A DNA stretch of 64,000 nucleotides from an uncultured bacterium (lineage in GTDB: Bacteria; Verrucomicrobiota; Verrucomicrobiia; Verrucomicrobiales; Akkermansiaceae). The first letter of the stretch is position 1; the number at the start of each line of letters is the position of its first letter. The notes beneath the pieces are model-generated. The model did no database searches. It was not told the DNA's origin and saw only the letters and a list, made by a program, of their open reading frames with translations. Positions 40,689 through 49,315 of this stretch are shown here, in pieces. The position numbers and the translations under genes are program-made. The stretch spans positions 1 through 64,000 of the forward strand of contig CAMACY010000002.1 of assembly GCA_945831585.1 (NCBI GenBank). Reading direction: 5' to 3'.

Positions 40689-42422
40689 TTACTTCTTGGC
40701 TTGTTCGCGTTCGATGAGCGGGATGCTGACTCCGGTGTCGATGATGGCTTTGCCCTCGTTGCCGATGCTGCCCCAGCTGAGCCCCTTCATGGGCTCGAAT
40801 TCCTCGGCCATCTGCTCGAGCACCATCATGGGGCTGGGGCAGGCGATGACGGTCACGCAGTCGCAGCCGAGTGCCTCGGAGATGCTGCGGTAGATGCCCC
40901 AGTCGGCGCGGGCTTCGCCCAGCGGCTCGATAGCCTTGTTGAGGCGCTGGATGCGCCCGGTCACGTTGATCATCGTGCCGTATTTCTCCGCGAAGGTGAC
41001 GCCCGGCAGCACGACATCGGCCGCGCGGGTGGTGTCGTTGGCGCTGTGGGAGACGCAGAGCAGGTAGTCCAGCCCGGCGAGGTCGTCCTTGGTGAAGCCG
41101 GCCTCGGGCGCGGTCAAATCCTCGCCCAGGGCGATGAGGAAGCGGATGCTGCCGTTGCGCACGCCACGGCGGATGGTGGCCAGCCCGCTGCCGGATTTGC
41201 CGAGCACGAGCTTGGCGCCCACGCTGTTGGGGTTGGCATCGGCGCTCTTGAGCATGTTGTCGGGCTCACAGCTGCGGGGCACGATGTCGAGCTTGGTGAT
41301 GCCCAGCTGCTTGGCCAGCGCGCGCACCATGTAGAGCTCCTCGTTGGTCATGCGGGCGCTGGCAATCATGGCGAGCTCGGAGGGTGCGCACTTGTGCAGC
41401 TGCTCCACAACCAGGCCGATGGCGGCGTCCCAGGTGGAGGGGCGCTGCGGGGCTCCGGCATCGGTGCGCACCAGCGGAGTGAGCAGGCGCTCGGGGGCGT
41501 TGATGTACTTGTAGGCCAGGCGCGCATCATCGGGCATCCAGCAGCTGTTCACCTCGTCGTTCTGCCGCGGGGTGATGCGGTAGACCTGCTGCTCACGGGT
41601 CCAGAGGTTGATGTTGGTGCCGGTGCCGTTGGTCACGTCGATGGTCGGGGTGCTCTTGAGGAACCAGACGCGCATCTTGAAGCGGAAGTCCTTGCTGGTC
41701 ATGGCACCTACGGGGCAGATGTCCACCACGTTCATGCTGTAGTTGCTGTCGAGCGCTTTGCCGGGGTAGCAGGCGATGGCGTTGTGCGTGCCGCGCCCGA
41801 CGACGCCCAGCACCTCCTCGCCCACGATTTCTTTCATGAAGCGCACGCAGCGGCGGCAGAGCACGCAGCGCTCCTGGTCGAGGTTGACGCGCGGCCCGAT
41901 GGAGATGTTCTTGCCCTTCTTCGTCTTGGCTTCGGTGAAGCGGTGGGTGCCGCTGCCGTAGTCAGCGGTGTATTCCTGCAGCTTGCATTCGCCGGCCTGG
42001 TCGCAGATGGGGCAGTCGAGCGGGTGGTTGGAGAGCAGGAATTCCAGCACGCCCCGGCGCGCCTCGGCGCAGAGCTTGCCGTCGGTGCGGATGCCCATGT
42101 TCTCCGCTACGGTGTTGGCGCAGGCGATGACGGCGCGGGGCATCCAGCTGATGCTCTGGTAGCCGTCCTCGTTGTAGGTGGGGGTGGCGCCGGGCGCCAG
42201 GCGCGGGGGCATGCCCTGCTCCACGAGGCACATGCGGCAGGAGCCGGCCACGGAGAGCTTGGGGTGGTAGCAGAAGCAGGGGACGTGGACACCGACGGAG
42301 TTGCAGGCATCGGCAATGCGCATGCCCTTGGGGAAGCGGTACCACTTGCCGTTGATTTGGACATTCACCTTGCCCTCGGCAGCGGCGGCATCCTTCGGCA
42401 GAATTGCGGGTTGTGTACTCAT
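40689..42422 (-). CDS. nuoG: NADH-quinone oxidoreductase subunit G
   Basis: NuoG carries [2Fe-2S] N1b and [4Fe-4S] N4 and N5. The 577-residue product has the N-terminal cluster motif VPCFCYHPKLSVAGSCRMC, the HxxxCxxCxxxxxC segment NHPLDCPICDQAGECKLQ, and RCVLCRRCVRF with the later CPVGAM. The molybdopterin-oxidoreductase-like C-terminal part is short compared with E. coli (908). That is common in compact complex I and not a truncation at the ends seen here. Confidence 0.95.
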   Translation of the reverse strand: MSTQPAILPKDAAAAEGKVNVQINGKWYRFPKGMRIADACNSVGVHVPCFCYHPKLSVAGSCRMCLVEQGMPPRLAPGATPTYNEDGYQSISWMPRAVIACANTVAENMGIRTDGKLCAEARRGVLEFLLSNHPLDCPICDQAGECKLQEYTADYGSGTHRFTEAKTKKGKNISIGPRVNLDQERCVLCRRCVRFMKEIVGEEVLGVVGRGTHNAIACYPGKALDSNYSMNVVDICPVGAMTSKDFRFKMRVWFLKSTPTIDVTNGTGTNINLWTREQQVYRITPRQNDEVNSCWMPDDARLAYKYINAPERLLTPLVRTDAGAPQRPSTWDAAIGLVVEQLHKCAPSELAMIASARMTNEELYMVRALAKQLGITKLDIVPRSCEPDNMLKSADANPNSVGAKLVLGKSGSGLATIRRGVRNGSIRFLIALGEDLTAPEAGFTKDDLAGLDYLLCVSHSANDTTRAADVVLPGVTFAEKYGTMINVTGRIQRLNKAIEPLGEARADWGIYRSISEALGCDCVTVIACPSPMMVLEQMAEEFEPMKGLSWGSIGNEGKAIIDTGVSIPLIEREQAKK

Positions 42423-42437
42423 GAACGAATGTGTGTG

Positions 42438-43856
42438 TTAGGCTTCGTCGTCGCGGGTGAGGAACTTGCGCGCCTCGGCGGCTTCTGCCGAGTGCGGCTT
42501 GAGCGCGTTGATGGGTTTGGTGAGAGCCAGGAATTCCTCGCGGAACTTGGTGGTGAAGGCCTGGGTGGGCCAGGAGCAGGCCTCGCCGAAGGCGCAGACG
42601 GTGCGCCCGCAGATGTTGTCGGCCACGCTCTTGAGCAGGTCGACATCCTCGGGCGAGCCCTTGCCCTCGCAGATGCGGGTGGAGAGCTTGAGCATCCAGG
42701 GGTTGCCCTCGCGGCAGGGCGAGCACTGGCCGCAGGATTCCCAGGCAAAGAAGCGGTTGAGGTTGTTGAGAACCTTGGGCATGCTGCGTGAGTCGTCCAT
42801 GACGATGACGCCGCCCGAGCCGCTCATGGAGCCGTGCTGGGCGATGGAGTCCAAATCCATGGGCACGTCAAAGATGCTCATCTTGCGCACGGAACCGTCG
42901 GGGTTGCGCCCCTTGAGCACTTCGTCGCAGCGCATGACCTTGGCGGAGGCGCCGCCGGGGATGATGGCTTTGAAGGTGCGCCCGCGGCGCGGACCGCCGC
43001 AGACCTCGTTGAGCATCTCGCCATAGGTGAGCGAGCCGGAGATGATTTCGTAGACGCCGGGGCGCTTTACATCGCCCGAGACGCCGATGATGCGCGTGCC
43101 GGGGGAGCGCTGGGCGCCCTCGGCGGCGTAGGCCTCGCCACCGCGCATGAGCACCTGGCGCACCTGGCAGAGCGATTCGACGTTGTTGACAATGGTCGGG
43201 CAGCCGTAGAGACCGATGGCGGCGGGGAAGAAGGGCGGTTTGATGCGCGGGTAGGGGCGCAGACCCTCGATGGAGTTGATGAGCCCCGTTTCCTCACCGC
43301 AGATGTAGGCGCCCGCACCGCGGTGCAGGATGATTTTCAGGTCAAAGCCGCTGCCGAGGATGTCCTTGCCCAAAAAGCCTTTCTTTTCGGCCTCGGCCAG
43401 CGCTTTTTTCATGATGTTGGCGGCCTCGGGGAACTCCTCGCGCATGTAGATGACGGCGAAGTGCGCCTGCACGGCGTAGCAGGCGATGATCATGCCCTCG
43501 ATGAGCTGGTGCGGGTCTTGGTGGACGATGTAGCGATCCTTGAAGGTGCCGGGCTCGGACTCGTCGCAGTTGCAGACGAGGTAGACGGGCTTGGTGTTGC
43601 CGCGCGGGATGAAGGTCCACTTGACTCCGGTGGGGAAGCCGGCGCCACCGCGCCCGCGCAGACCGCTCTTTTTCACCTCGGCAATGACCTCGGCGGGCTC
43701 CATGGTGAGCGCTTTTTTGAGGGTTTCGTAGCCGCCGTCTTTGATGAAGCACTTGATGGAGGTGTCGTACCCGACGCGGTAGATGTTGCGGAAGATGCGG
43801 CGCGTCTCCCGAGGGTGGGGTTCGTGGCCGGGCAGGTACTTGATGTCGTCACTCAT
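42438..43856 (-). CDS. nuoF: NADH-quinone oxidoreductase subunit F
   Basis: NuoF binds NADH, FMN and [4Fe-4S] N3. The 472-residue product contains LRGRGGAGFPTGVKW and YLVCNCDESEPGTFKDR (NADH/FMN site), GAGAYICGEETGLINSIEG and the cluster motif CGQCSPCREG with its distal Cys. It lies 15 bases after nuoE. Translation starts at ATG 43856 without a Shine-Dalgarno sequence. Confidence 0.97.
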   Translation of the reverse strand: MSDDIKYLPGHEPHPRETRRIFRNIYRVGYDTSIKCFIKDGGYETLKKALTMEPAEVIAEVKKSGLRGRGGAGFPTGVKWTFIPRGNTKPVYLVCNCDESEPGTFKDRYIVHQDPHQLIEGMIIACYAVQAHFAVIYMREEFPEAANIMKKALAEAEKKGFLGKDILGSGFDLKIILHRGAGAYICGEETGLINSIEGLRPYPRIKPPFFPAAIGLYGCPTIVNNVESLCQVRQVLMRGGEAYAAEGAQRSPGTRIIGVSGDVKRPGVYEIISGSLTYGEMLNEVCGGPRRGRTFKAIIPGGASAKVMRCDEVLKGRNPDGSVRKMSIFDVPMDLDSIAQHGSMSGSGGVIVMDDSRSMPKVLNNLNRFFAWESCGQCSPCREGNPWMLKLSTRICEGKGSPEDVDLLKSVADNICGRTVCAFGEACSWPTQAFTTKFREEFLALTKPINALKPHSAEAAEARKFLTRDDEA

Positions 43857-43871
43857 GGCTGGGAAAGCGGG

Positions 43872-44453
43872 TTACTTCTGTTTCTTCAGGTCGGCAATCA
43901 CCTTGTCGACAATCTTGGGGGTCACTTGGCTGTAGAGGGTGTCGTTGACGAGCATGTTGGGCCCGAAACCACAGTTGGCCAAGCATTCGACGGCTTCCAC
44001 GCTGAAGAGCCCGTCGGGGCTGACGCCCATCGGCTCCTCATCGGTGAGCGCGGCGGGGTCGACGCCGATTTTTTCGCAGATGTAAGGCACGAGCGCCTCG
44101 CCGTCGCTCAGGGCGCAGGCGATGCCGCGGCAGACGCGGAAGTGGTACTTGCCGGGGCAGCTGCGGTGAATGCCGGGGTAGAAGGTGACAATGCCCGCCA
44201 CGTGGATGGGCGTGCTCTTGCACATCTCGGCAATCCAGGGCATGGCCTCGGGGCAGACATAGCCGAAGCGCTCCTGCACGAGGTGGATGATGGGCAGCAC
44301 GGCCGACTGTTCCTTGCCTTCGGGGTACTGATCAACCAGTTCCTGCGCTTCCTTGACCAGCTTGGGCGTGACCTCAAACTTGGGGAAGTGCTGCTCGCCG
44401 GGGGAGGGAATGGGGGTCGTGATGGCGTCGATGGCGTTGGTGGGTTCAGACAT
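43872..44453 (-). CDS. nuoE: NADH-quinone oxidoreductase subunit E
   Basis: NuoE is the thioredoxin-like [2Fe-2S] (N1a) subunit. The 193-residue product has the four cluster cysteines in VCRGIACAL and ECLANCGFGPNM. The N-terminal helical region PKLVKEAQELVDQYPEGKEQ and VTFYPGI are typical. The N terminus has about 25 extra residues. Confidence 0.95.
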   Translation of the reverse strand: MSEPTNAIDAITTPIPSPGEQHFPKFEVTPKLVKEAQELVDQYPEGKEQSAVLPIIHLVQERFGYVCPEAMPWIAEMCKSTPIHVAGIVTFYPGIHRSCPGKYHFRVCRGIACALSDGEALVPYICEKIGVDPAALTDEEPMGVSPDGLFSVEAVECLANCGFGPNMLVNDTLYSQVTPKIVDKVIADLKKQK

Positions 44454-44486
44454 GGGAGAAAGTTCGTGGTAAGGGGTTCGGGATAA

Positions 44487-45731
44487 TCAGCGGTCGCACT
44501 CGCCCTGCACGAAGTCAAAGGAGCCGAGGATGGCGCCGATGTCGCTGACGAGGTGCCCGGGCAGCAGCTCCGGCAGGATGGAGAGGGTGCAGTAGGAGGG
44601 GCTGCGCATCTTGAGACGGTTGGGCAGACCGCCGCCCTGCGAGTCGATGAAGAAGCCCAGCTCGCCCTTGGGGTTCTCGGCGGCGAAGTAGACCTGCCCC
44701 GCCGGGGCGTTGACGCACTGGGTGGTGACCATGAATTGGCGGATGAGCTCCTCCATGCCCATCATGGCGGCCTCCTTGGGCGGCAGGATGCCCTTGTCGT
44801 TCTGCACCCAGATGGGGCCGCCGGGCAGGGTGGCCATCACCTGACGGATGATGCGGACGGACTGGCGGATTTCCTCCATGCGAACCTGGAAGCGCGCGTA
44901 GCAGTCGCCCTCGTAGGCCACGGGGACATCGAACTCGTACTTGTCGTAGCCGAGGTAGGGGTTGGTCTTGCGCAGGTCGCGGCAGACACCGCTGGCGCGC
45001 AGGTTGTTGCCCGTCATGCCGTTCTGCAGCGCCATCTCCTTGGTGATGACGCCGACGCCGACAAGGCGGTCGATGAAAATCTTGTTGTGCAGCAGCAGTT
45101 TTTCCATCTCATCGACGGTCTTGAGGGCGCTGTCGCAGAACTCGAGAATCGGCTTTTCGATTCCCTTGGGCAGGTCGCGGGTCATGCCGCCGATGCGGGT
45201 GTAGCTGCTGGTGAAGCGGGCGCCGCAAATCTGTTCGTAGAGGTTGTGGACGCGCTCCTTTTCCTCGAAGGCGTAGAGGAAAGCGGTCATGGCGCCCGTG
45301 TCCATGGCGTAGACACCCGTGCCGAGGAAGCAGGAGGAGATGCGCGAGAGCTCGCAGCAGAGCACGCGGATGGCCTGACCGCGCTCGGGGAGCTCCCAGC
45401 CCAGCAGTTTCTCCACGGCGCAGGCATAGGCGATGTTGTTGCTCATGGGCGCCAGGTAGTCCATGCGGTCCGTGTAGGTGACGAACTGGTTGTAGTGGCA
45501 GTTTTCGGCGATTTTCTCCATGCCGCGGTGCAGGTAGCCGATGACGGGGTCGCAGGAGACAATCTCTTCACCGTCAATGACTATCTTGAGGCGGAGAACA
45601 CCGTGGGTCGCGGGGTGGGAGGGGCCGACATTCAGCGTCACCGGCTCGCCGTGGTCGTCGGCATCGTTGCTGAGGTATCCGGCTGCAGCCGTGGCTGCGT
45701 CAGGCACTTGTACAAATTGTGTCGTCTTCAT
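44487..45731 (-). CDS. nuoD: NADH-quinone oxidoreductase subunit D
   Basis: NuoD forms the quinone site with NuoB and is related to [NiFe]-hydrogenase large subunits. The 414-residue product contains VTLNVGPSHPATHGVLRL, CDPVIGYLHRGMEKIAE, YTDRMDYLAPMSNN and, at the end, LPGHLVSDIGAILGSFDFVQGECDR. It is not fused to NuoC. MKTTQF at 45731 was chosen over an in-frame ATG 7 codons upstream. It is the first gene of the operon. The promoter lies directly upstream, with no nuoA, B or C between. Confidence 0.96.
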   Translation of the reverse strand: MKTTQFVQVPDAATAAAGYLSNDADDHGEPVTLNVGPSHPATHGVLRLKIVIDGEEIVSCDPVIGYLHRGMEKIAENCHYNQFVTYTDRMDYLAPMSNNIAYACAVEKLLGWELPERGQAIRVLCCELSRISSCFLGTGVYAMDTGAMTAFLYAFEEKERVHNLYEQICGARFTSSYTRIGGMTRDLPKGIEKPILEFCDSALKTVDEMEKLLLHNKIFIDRLVGVGVITKEMALQNGMTGNNLRASGVCRDLRKTNPYLGYDKYEFDVPVAYEGDCYARFQVRMEEIRQSVRIIRQVMATLPGGPIWVQNDKGILPPKEAAMMGMEELIRQFMVTTQCVNAPAGQVYFAAENPKGELGFFIDSQGGGLPNRLKMRSPSYCTLSILPELLPGHLVSDIGAILGSFDFVQGECDR

Positions 45732-45776
45732 ATGCTGTGAATACAGGGCCACCTGCGGCCGCTATCGTGCGCACAC

Positions 45777-45805
45777 ATTAAACCCCTTTTGCCTCTGTCT
45801 TTCAA
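45777..45805 (-). promoter_or_regulatory. promoter of the nuoD-N operon
   Basis: Minus-strand -35 TTGAAA (45800-45805), 17-base spacer and -10 TTTAAT (45777-45782). The leader before nuoD is about 40 nt and G+C-rich. Confidence 0.75.
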
Positions 45806-45886
45806 GCCTAAAGTGCGGGCCGGGCAGAAAAGCACAGCGCGTGGGGCGGGGTAGCGTCGGAGCGCCTTGCCCCCGGATACCAAACA

Positions 45887-45919
45887 CCCCGGTGAGCCGG
45901 GAGTGGGCTCGAACCGGGG
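45887..45919 (-). terminator. terminator of AP2-like gene (copy 2)
   Basis: A hairpin of 7 + 5 bp with a 2-base bulge (45887-45898 with 45906-45919) lies 40 bases after the AP2-like stop and upstream of the nuo promoter. The T-tract is weak. The GGTTCGAGCC in one arm resembles a tRNA T-loop by chance. Confidence 0.55.
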
Positions 45920-45958
45920 GCGTGTTCTCATTCGGTAGGGTAGCGGGTGTTCGGTGTG

Positions 45959-46228
45959 TCAGGACGAGGCCGGGCGGCTGTGTTGTTCTTCCGCTGCGCC
46001 GTTCTTGAAGCGCTCGAAGACGCCGCGCGGATCATCGGGTGTCTGCCGCAGGGCTTCAAAGATGCGATCCCGCATGTCCAGCGCCGCTTGAAACGCGGCT
46101 TCCTCGCTGCCATACTGGCGGTCGGAGAAGTATTTGGTAAACTGGTTCCACTTGCGGCAGATACTCAACCGCCAGCCTTGAAAGGAGGTGGTTTCGTAGG
46201 TATATCGGGTGATATTACGCTGTGTCAT
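45959..46228 (-). CDS. AP2-like small DNA-binding-type protein (copy 2)
   Basis: The 89-residue product, MTQRNITRYTYETTSFQGWR then YFSDRQYGSEEAAFQAAL, is a paralogue of the 21600-21890 product (about half of 71 aligned positions identical, no gaps). It has the same strand-strand-strand-helix pattern expected of AP2/integrase-arm DNA-binding domains. The C terminus differs (acidic and polar rather than basic). It stands alone between pfp and the nuo promoter, on the same strand as both. The function is unknown. Confidence 0.67.
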   Translation of the reverse strand: MTQRNITRYTYETTSFQGWRLSICRKWNQFTKYFSDRQYGSEEAAFQAALDMRDRIFEALRQTPDDPRGVFERFKNGAAEEQHSRPASS

Positions 46229-46282
46229 GATATGTTGTGTGATCTGGGTTTACCGCAGGATTGCCGCTGCGGCAGTATAGCC

Positions 46283-46311
46283 ACTATGTCATGAGCACAG
46301 GGTGGGCGCAA
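46283..46311 (-). promoter_or_regulatory. weak promoter of AP2-like gene (copy 2)
   Basis: Minus-strand -35 TTGCGC (46306-46311), 17-base spacer and -10 CATAGT (46283-46288). A second -10-like TATACT lies just downstream, as it does before copy 1. Confidence 0.5.
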
Positions 46312-46351
46312 GCTAACAAAATAGTTGTTTTCCCGCACTCCGAATGATAAG

Positions 46352-46385
46352 ACGAGGTTGCACCGCTTTCGCCGTGCAACCTCGT
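46352..46385 (-). terminator. terminator of pfp
   Basis: A perfect 12-bp stem (46352-46363 with 46374-46385) lies 31 bases after the pfp stop. Its T-tract is poor. Confidence 0.65.
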
Positions 46386-46416
46386 GAAAAGGATGTTGGT
46401 TTTTGCCGCGCGGGGC

Positions 46417-47673
46417 TTAGGCCTCGCAGCAGGGTTTGGCCAGCACCTTGCGCAGGCGCGCAAAGCGGGGCAGAGCCTGCACGGTCTTCATGCCCGTGTC
46501 GCCCTGGATGAGGGGCAGCGCGTAGTCGATGAAGGCCATCTCGATGCCGTTGCCGGCCGCGTTGATCCACTCGCGGGGAACCTTGCGCTCGAAGTTGGCC
46601 ACGCTCTCCAGCGGCAGCAGCTTGGTGTTGCAGACGTACTGCCCGTAGAGGTTGTTGCGCTCGAAGGCCACCATCTTGTCGGTGTCGCCGTTGACGGCGG
46701 CGGTGACGGCGGTCTTGCCGGCGAGGTAGGCTTCCATGGCATCCGTGGTCGAGGCCAGGTGCGTGGCGCAGCGCTGCAGCAGGCTGGGCTCGATGGCGCG
46801 CACCTTGGCGCTGGTGATGCGCTCGCGCACCACCTCGGCCAGCTTGTTGGCCAAACCGCCGAGCTGGGCGTGGCCGAAGCCGTCGTTGCCGTTGGTCTTG
46901 GCCTGCGAGATGAAGTTGCCGTTCTTGTCGTGGATGCCCTCGGAGACGACAACCATGCACTTGTTGGTGGCGTTGTAGACGCGCTCCACATCGTTGAGGA
47001 AGTTGTCCATGTCGAAGTCAACCTCGGGCAGGTAGATGAGGTCGGGACCGGCACCGGCGTAGGAGGCGAGCGCCGCAGCCGCCGTCAGCCAGCCGGCGTG
47101 GCGTCCCATCACCTCGATGATGGTCACCATGCCCGTGTCGTAGCAGCAGGCGTCGTGCTTGACCTCCATGCAGGAGGTGGCGATGTACTTGGCCGCCGAG
47201 GCGTAGCCGGGGCAGTGGTCGGTGCCGAAGAGGTCGTTGTCGATGGTCTTGGGAATGCCCATCACGCGGCACTCGTAGCCGCTCTTCTGCATGAACTTGG
47301 AGATTTTGTTGCAGGTGTCCATCGAGTCGTTGCCGCCGTTGTAGAAGAAGTAGCGCACGTCAAACTTCTTGAAGCACTCCAGAATCTTCTCGTAATCAGT
47401 GGGATCCACCTCGGGATCCTTCATCTTGTAGCGGCAGGTGCCCAGAGCCGAGGAAGGCGTGAACTTGAGCAGCTCGAGCTCCACGGGGTCTTCCATCCCC
47501 ATATCGTAGAGCTGCTGGTTGAGCACGCCCGTGATGCCGTGAGCCGCACCCAGCACGCGGGTGATCTGCGGGCAGTTAAGAGCGGTTTGAATCGCTCCCA
47601 GGACGCTGGCGTTGATCACAGCGGTAGGACCGCCGGACTGACCGATGATACATGCACCTTTGAGTTCTTTCAT
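46417..47673 (-). CDS. pfp: PPi-dependent 6-phosphofructokinase
   Basis: This enzyme reversibly phosphorylates fructose-6-phosphate with pyrophosphate. The 418-residue product has GQSGGPTAVINAS, YNGGNDSMDTCNKI (an Asp where ATP enzymes have the Gly of GGDGS), GIPKTIDNDLFGTDHCPG with the Lys typical of PPi enzymes, and EVMGRHAGWLTAAAAL. The phosphoryl-donor assignment rests on those residues. It is monocistronic with its own promoter and terminator. It may save ATP in fermentative glycolysis. Confidence 0.9.
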   Translation of the reverse strand: MKELKGACIIGQSGGPTAVINASVLGAIQTALNCPQITRVLGAAHGITGVLNQQLYDMGMEDPVELELLKFTPSSALGTCRYKMKDPEVDPTDYEKILECFKKFDVRYFFYNGGNDSMDTCNKISKFMQKSGYECRVMGIPKTIDNDLFGTDHCPGYASAAKYIATSCMEVKHDACCYDTGMVTIIEVMGRHAGWLTAAAALASYAGAGPDLIYLPEVDFDMDNFLNDVERVYNATNKCMVVVSEGIHDKNGNFISQAKTNGNDGFGHAQLGGLANKLAEVVRERITSAKVRAIEPSLLQRCATHLASTTDAMEAYLAGKTAVTAAVNGDTDKMVAFERNNLYGQYVCNTKLLPLESVANFERKVPREWINAAGNGIEMAFIDYALPLIQGDTGMKTVQALPRFARLRKVLAKPCCEA

Positions 47674-47714
47674 AAGACGTGGAATTCAGAGATAGCCGCA
47701 ACTGCGGGCGCCTC

Positions 47715-47743
47715 ATTCTACACTTTCGCTGACGGGTTGGCAA
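47715..47743 (-). promoter_or_regulatory. promoter of pfp
   Basis: Minus-strand -35 TTGCCA (47738-47743), 17-base spacer and -10 TAGAAT (47715-47720). The leader is about 35 nt. Confidence 0.83.
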
Positions 47744-47791
47744 GCAAAATCCCCGCTTGGAACATAAGTTTCAACCGGGCCGATTCCTTTT

Positions 47792-49174
47792 TCAAGGCAC
47801 AATGCCGAGCGGAGTCGTGTGCTTCCAGTCGCCACGCGTGAAATCCGGGAAGAGTTGGGGCATTCCTCCCTCGTGCACGGATTTCTCGGAGAGCGGGGCA
47901 ATAGCCGACCACAGAGCGCCCTCGTAGACGTTCTGATCGAGCGCCTCGCCCCGGTGCAAGCATTCGATGATGCGGGCGAAGAGCAGGTAGTTCATGCCTC
48001 CCCGCTTGTCGAGAGCAATGGCGCGAGCTCCCAGGCGACGGTAGAGGGGGTGATCCCAGCGCGCGTGCATCTCGGCCTCCGCCTCGGCGCCGCACCACCA
48101 GGGATGAAGGTCGCGGTTGTATCCGTCTGCGGGATGGGGATTGACCGGGGTTGCTTCCCCGAGAAAATCGCCTGCCATCCGCGTCGGAAAGCCGGCCAGG
48201 GTGCCGCGCGTGCCTTGGATGAGGTTTTTGCGGTCGTAGGGGCGCGGGCTGGTTTCATCCCACTGCACCATGATGGTGCGACCGAGACGGGTGCGGATGA
48301 TGGAGGTGTTGATGTCGGCACAGTCGAAGCGCGTTCCCTGCAAGGGGTGATTGTCCGACAGCTCCGCGCGGGCAAACAGTTCGCGCCCGCGCGCCGGGCT
48401 GCCGAGTGAGACGATGCGTTCGAAGGTGTCCTCCCCGCGGGCGATGCTCATATATTGGGCGATGGGACCTACGCCGTGTGTGGGATAAAGGTTGCCGTTG
48501 CGAGCCGCGAAATGCCCGCTGCGCCAGTCATGCTCCGCGAGCATCTGATGCCTCAGTTCGTGGATATAGGCGGCCTCGCCGTGCAGAAGCTCGCCGATGA
48601 GCCCCTGACGCACCATGTTGAGGAACATGAGCTCATCGCGACCATAGTTGACATTTTCGAGCATCATGCAATGCCGCTGGGTGCGCTCGGCGGCATCGAC
48701 CACCTGCCACAGCCCGTCCAGCGTGGTCGCCAAGGGGACTTCAACGAGTGCGTGGGCGCCATGTTCCATGACGGCAATCGCCATGGAGGCGTGCTGCTCC
48801 CATGCTGTGTTGATCATCACGGCGTCGGGGCGCAACTCACGGAGCATCCGCAGGTAGGCATCCGCATCGCCGCAGAAGAGCGCGGGGCGGGTGCCGCAGA
48901 GAGCTTCCACCTGGGATGCCGCTGCGGTCGCCGCCTCGGCGTTCAGGTCGCAGAGACCCACAATGTCGGCATGGGGAATCTGCGCCAAAAGCTCGATTTG
49001 AGACATGCTGCGTTCCCCGATGCCGATGATGGCCAGATGGACGTCGGCCAGCGCCGGAGCGCGGAAACCACCCATGTAGACCGACCCCACGGGGCGCGGT
49101 CGCGCGGTGTCCGTGGGGCCGGGGGCTGTGTTGCGAGTATGAATGAGCTCGGCAATGGGGATCGCCCGAGACAT
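47792..49174 (-). CDS. GH109-family glycosidase (alpha-N-acetylgalactosaminidase type)
   Basis: GH109 enzymes use NAD+ transiently to cleave glycosides such as terminal GalNAc. The 460-residue product has a Gfo/Idh/MocA Rossmann domain (LAIIGIGERS, DIVGLCDLNAEAA). Family segments include CMMLENVNYGRDELMFLNMV, EAAYIHELRHQM, YPTHGVGPIAQYMSIARG, HPWWCGAEAEAEMHARWDHP and WSAIAPLSEKSV. No signal peptide or Tat motif is visible, whereas many GH109 proteins are exported, so it may act in the cytoplasm. It follows the stump of a second copy by 4 bases. The substrate is by family only. Confidence 0.85.
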   Translation of the reverse strand: MSRAIPIAELIHTRNTAPGPTDTARPRPVGSVYMGGFRAPALADVHLAIIGIGERSMSQIELLAQIPHADIVGLCDLNAEAATAAASQVEALCGTRPALFCGDADAYLRMLRELRPDAVMINTAWEQHASMAIAVMEHGAHALVEVPLATTLDGLWQVVDAAERTQRHCMMLENVNYGRDELMFLNMVRQGLIGELLHGEAAYIHELRHQMLAEHDWRSGHFAARNGNLYPTHGVGPIAQYMSIARGEDTFERIVSLGSPARGRELFARAELSDNHPLQGTRFDCADINTSIIRTRLGRTIMVQWDETSPRPYDRKNLIQGTRGTLAGFPTRMAGDFLGEATPVNPHPADGYNRDLHPWWCGAEAEAEMHARWDHPLYRRLGARAIALDKRGGMNYLLFARIIECLHRGEALDQNVYEGALWSAIAPLSEKSVHEGGMPQLFPDFTRGDWKHTTPLGIVP

Positions 49175-49178
49175 GGGG

Positions 49179-49280
49179 TCAGTCGACGATGCCGAGCGGC
49201 TCGGTGGTTTTCCAATCGCCGCGGGTGAAGTCGGGGAAGATCTGGGGTGCGCCGCCCTCATGCACGGATTTTTCGGCTAG
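49179..49280 (-). pseudogene. 3' remnant of a second GH109 gene
   Basis: About 33 codons, ending in a stop, read LAEKSVHEGGAPQIFPDFTR and on to PLGIVD. They match the C terminus of the adjacent GH109 protein at 27 of 33 positions. Everything upstream of about 49280 is gone. The fragment sits between the operon promoter (49322-49349) and the intact copy, so it is the end of a deleted upstream tandem gene now acting as leader. Confidence 0.85.
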
Positions 49281-49315
49281 CAGCAGATGTCGCACGGAGT
49301 GTGCAACATTCGCTC

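Noticed and set aside
45901-45925. tRNA-like T-loop (GGTTCGAGCC on the minus strand) near the nuo promoter
   Set aside because: The T-stem pairs only 2 bp and no acceptor or anticodon stem can be built. The bases are better explained as an arm of a hairpin terminator.
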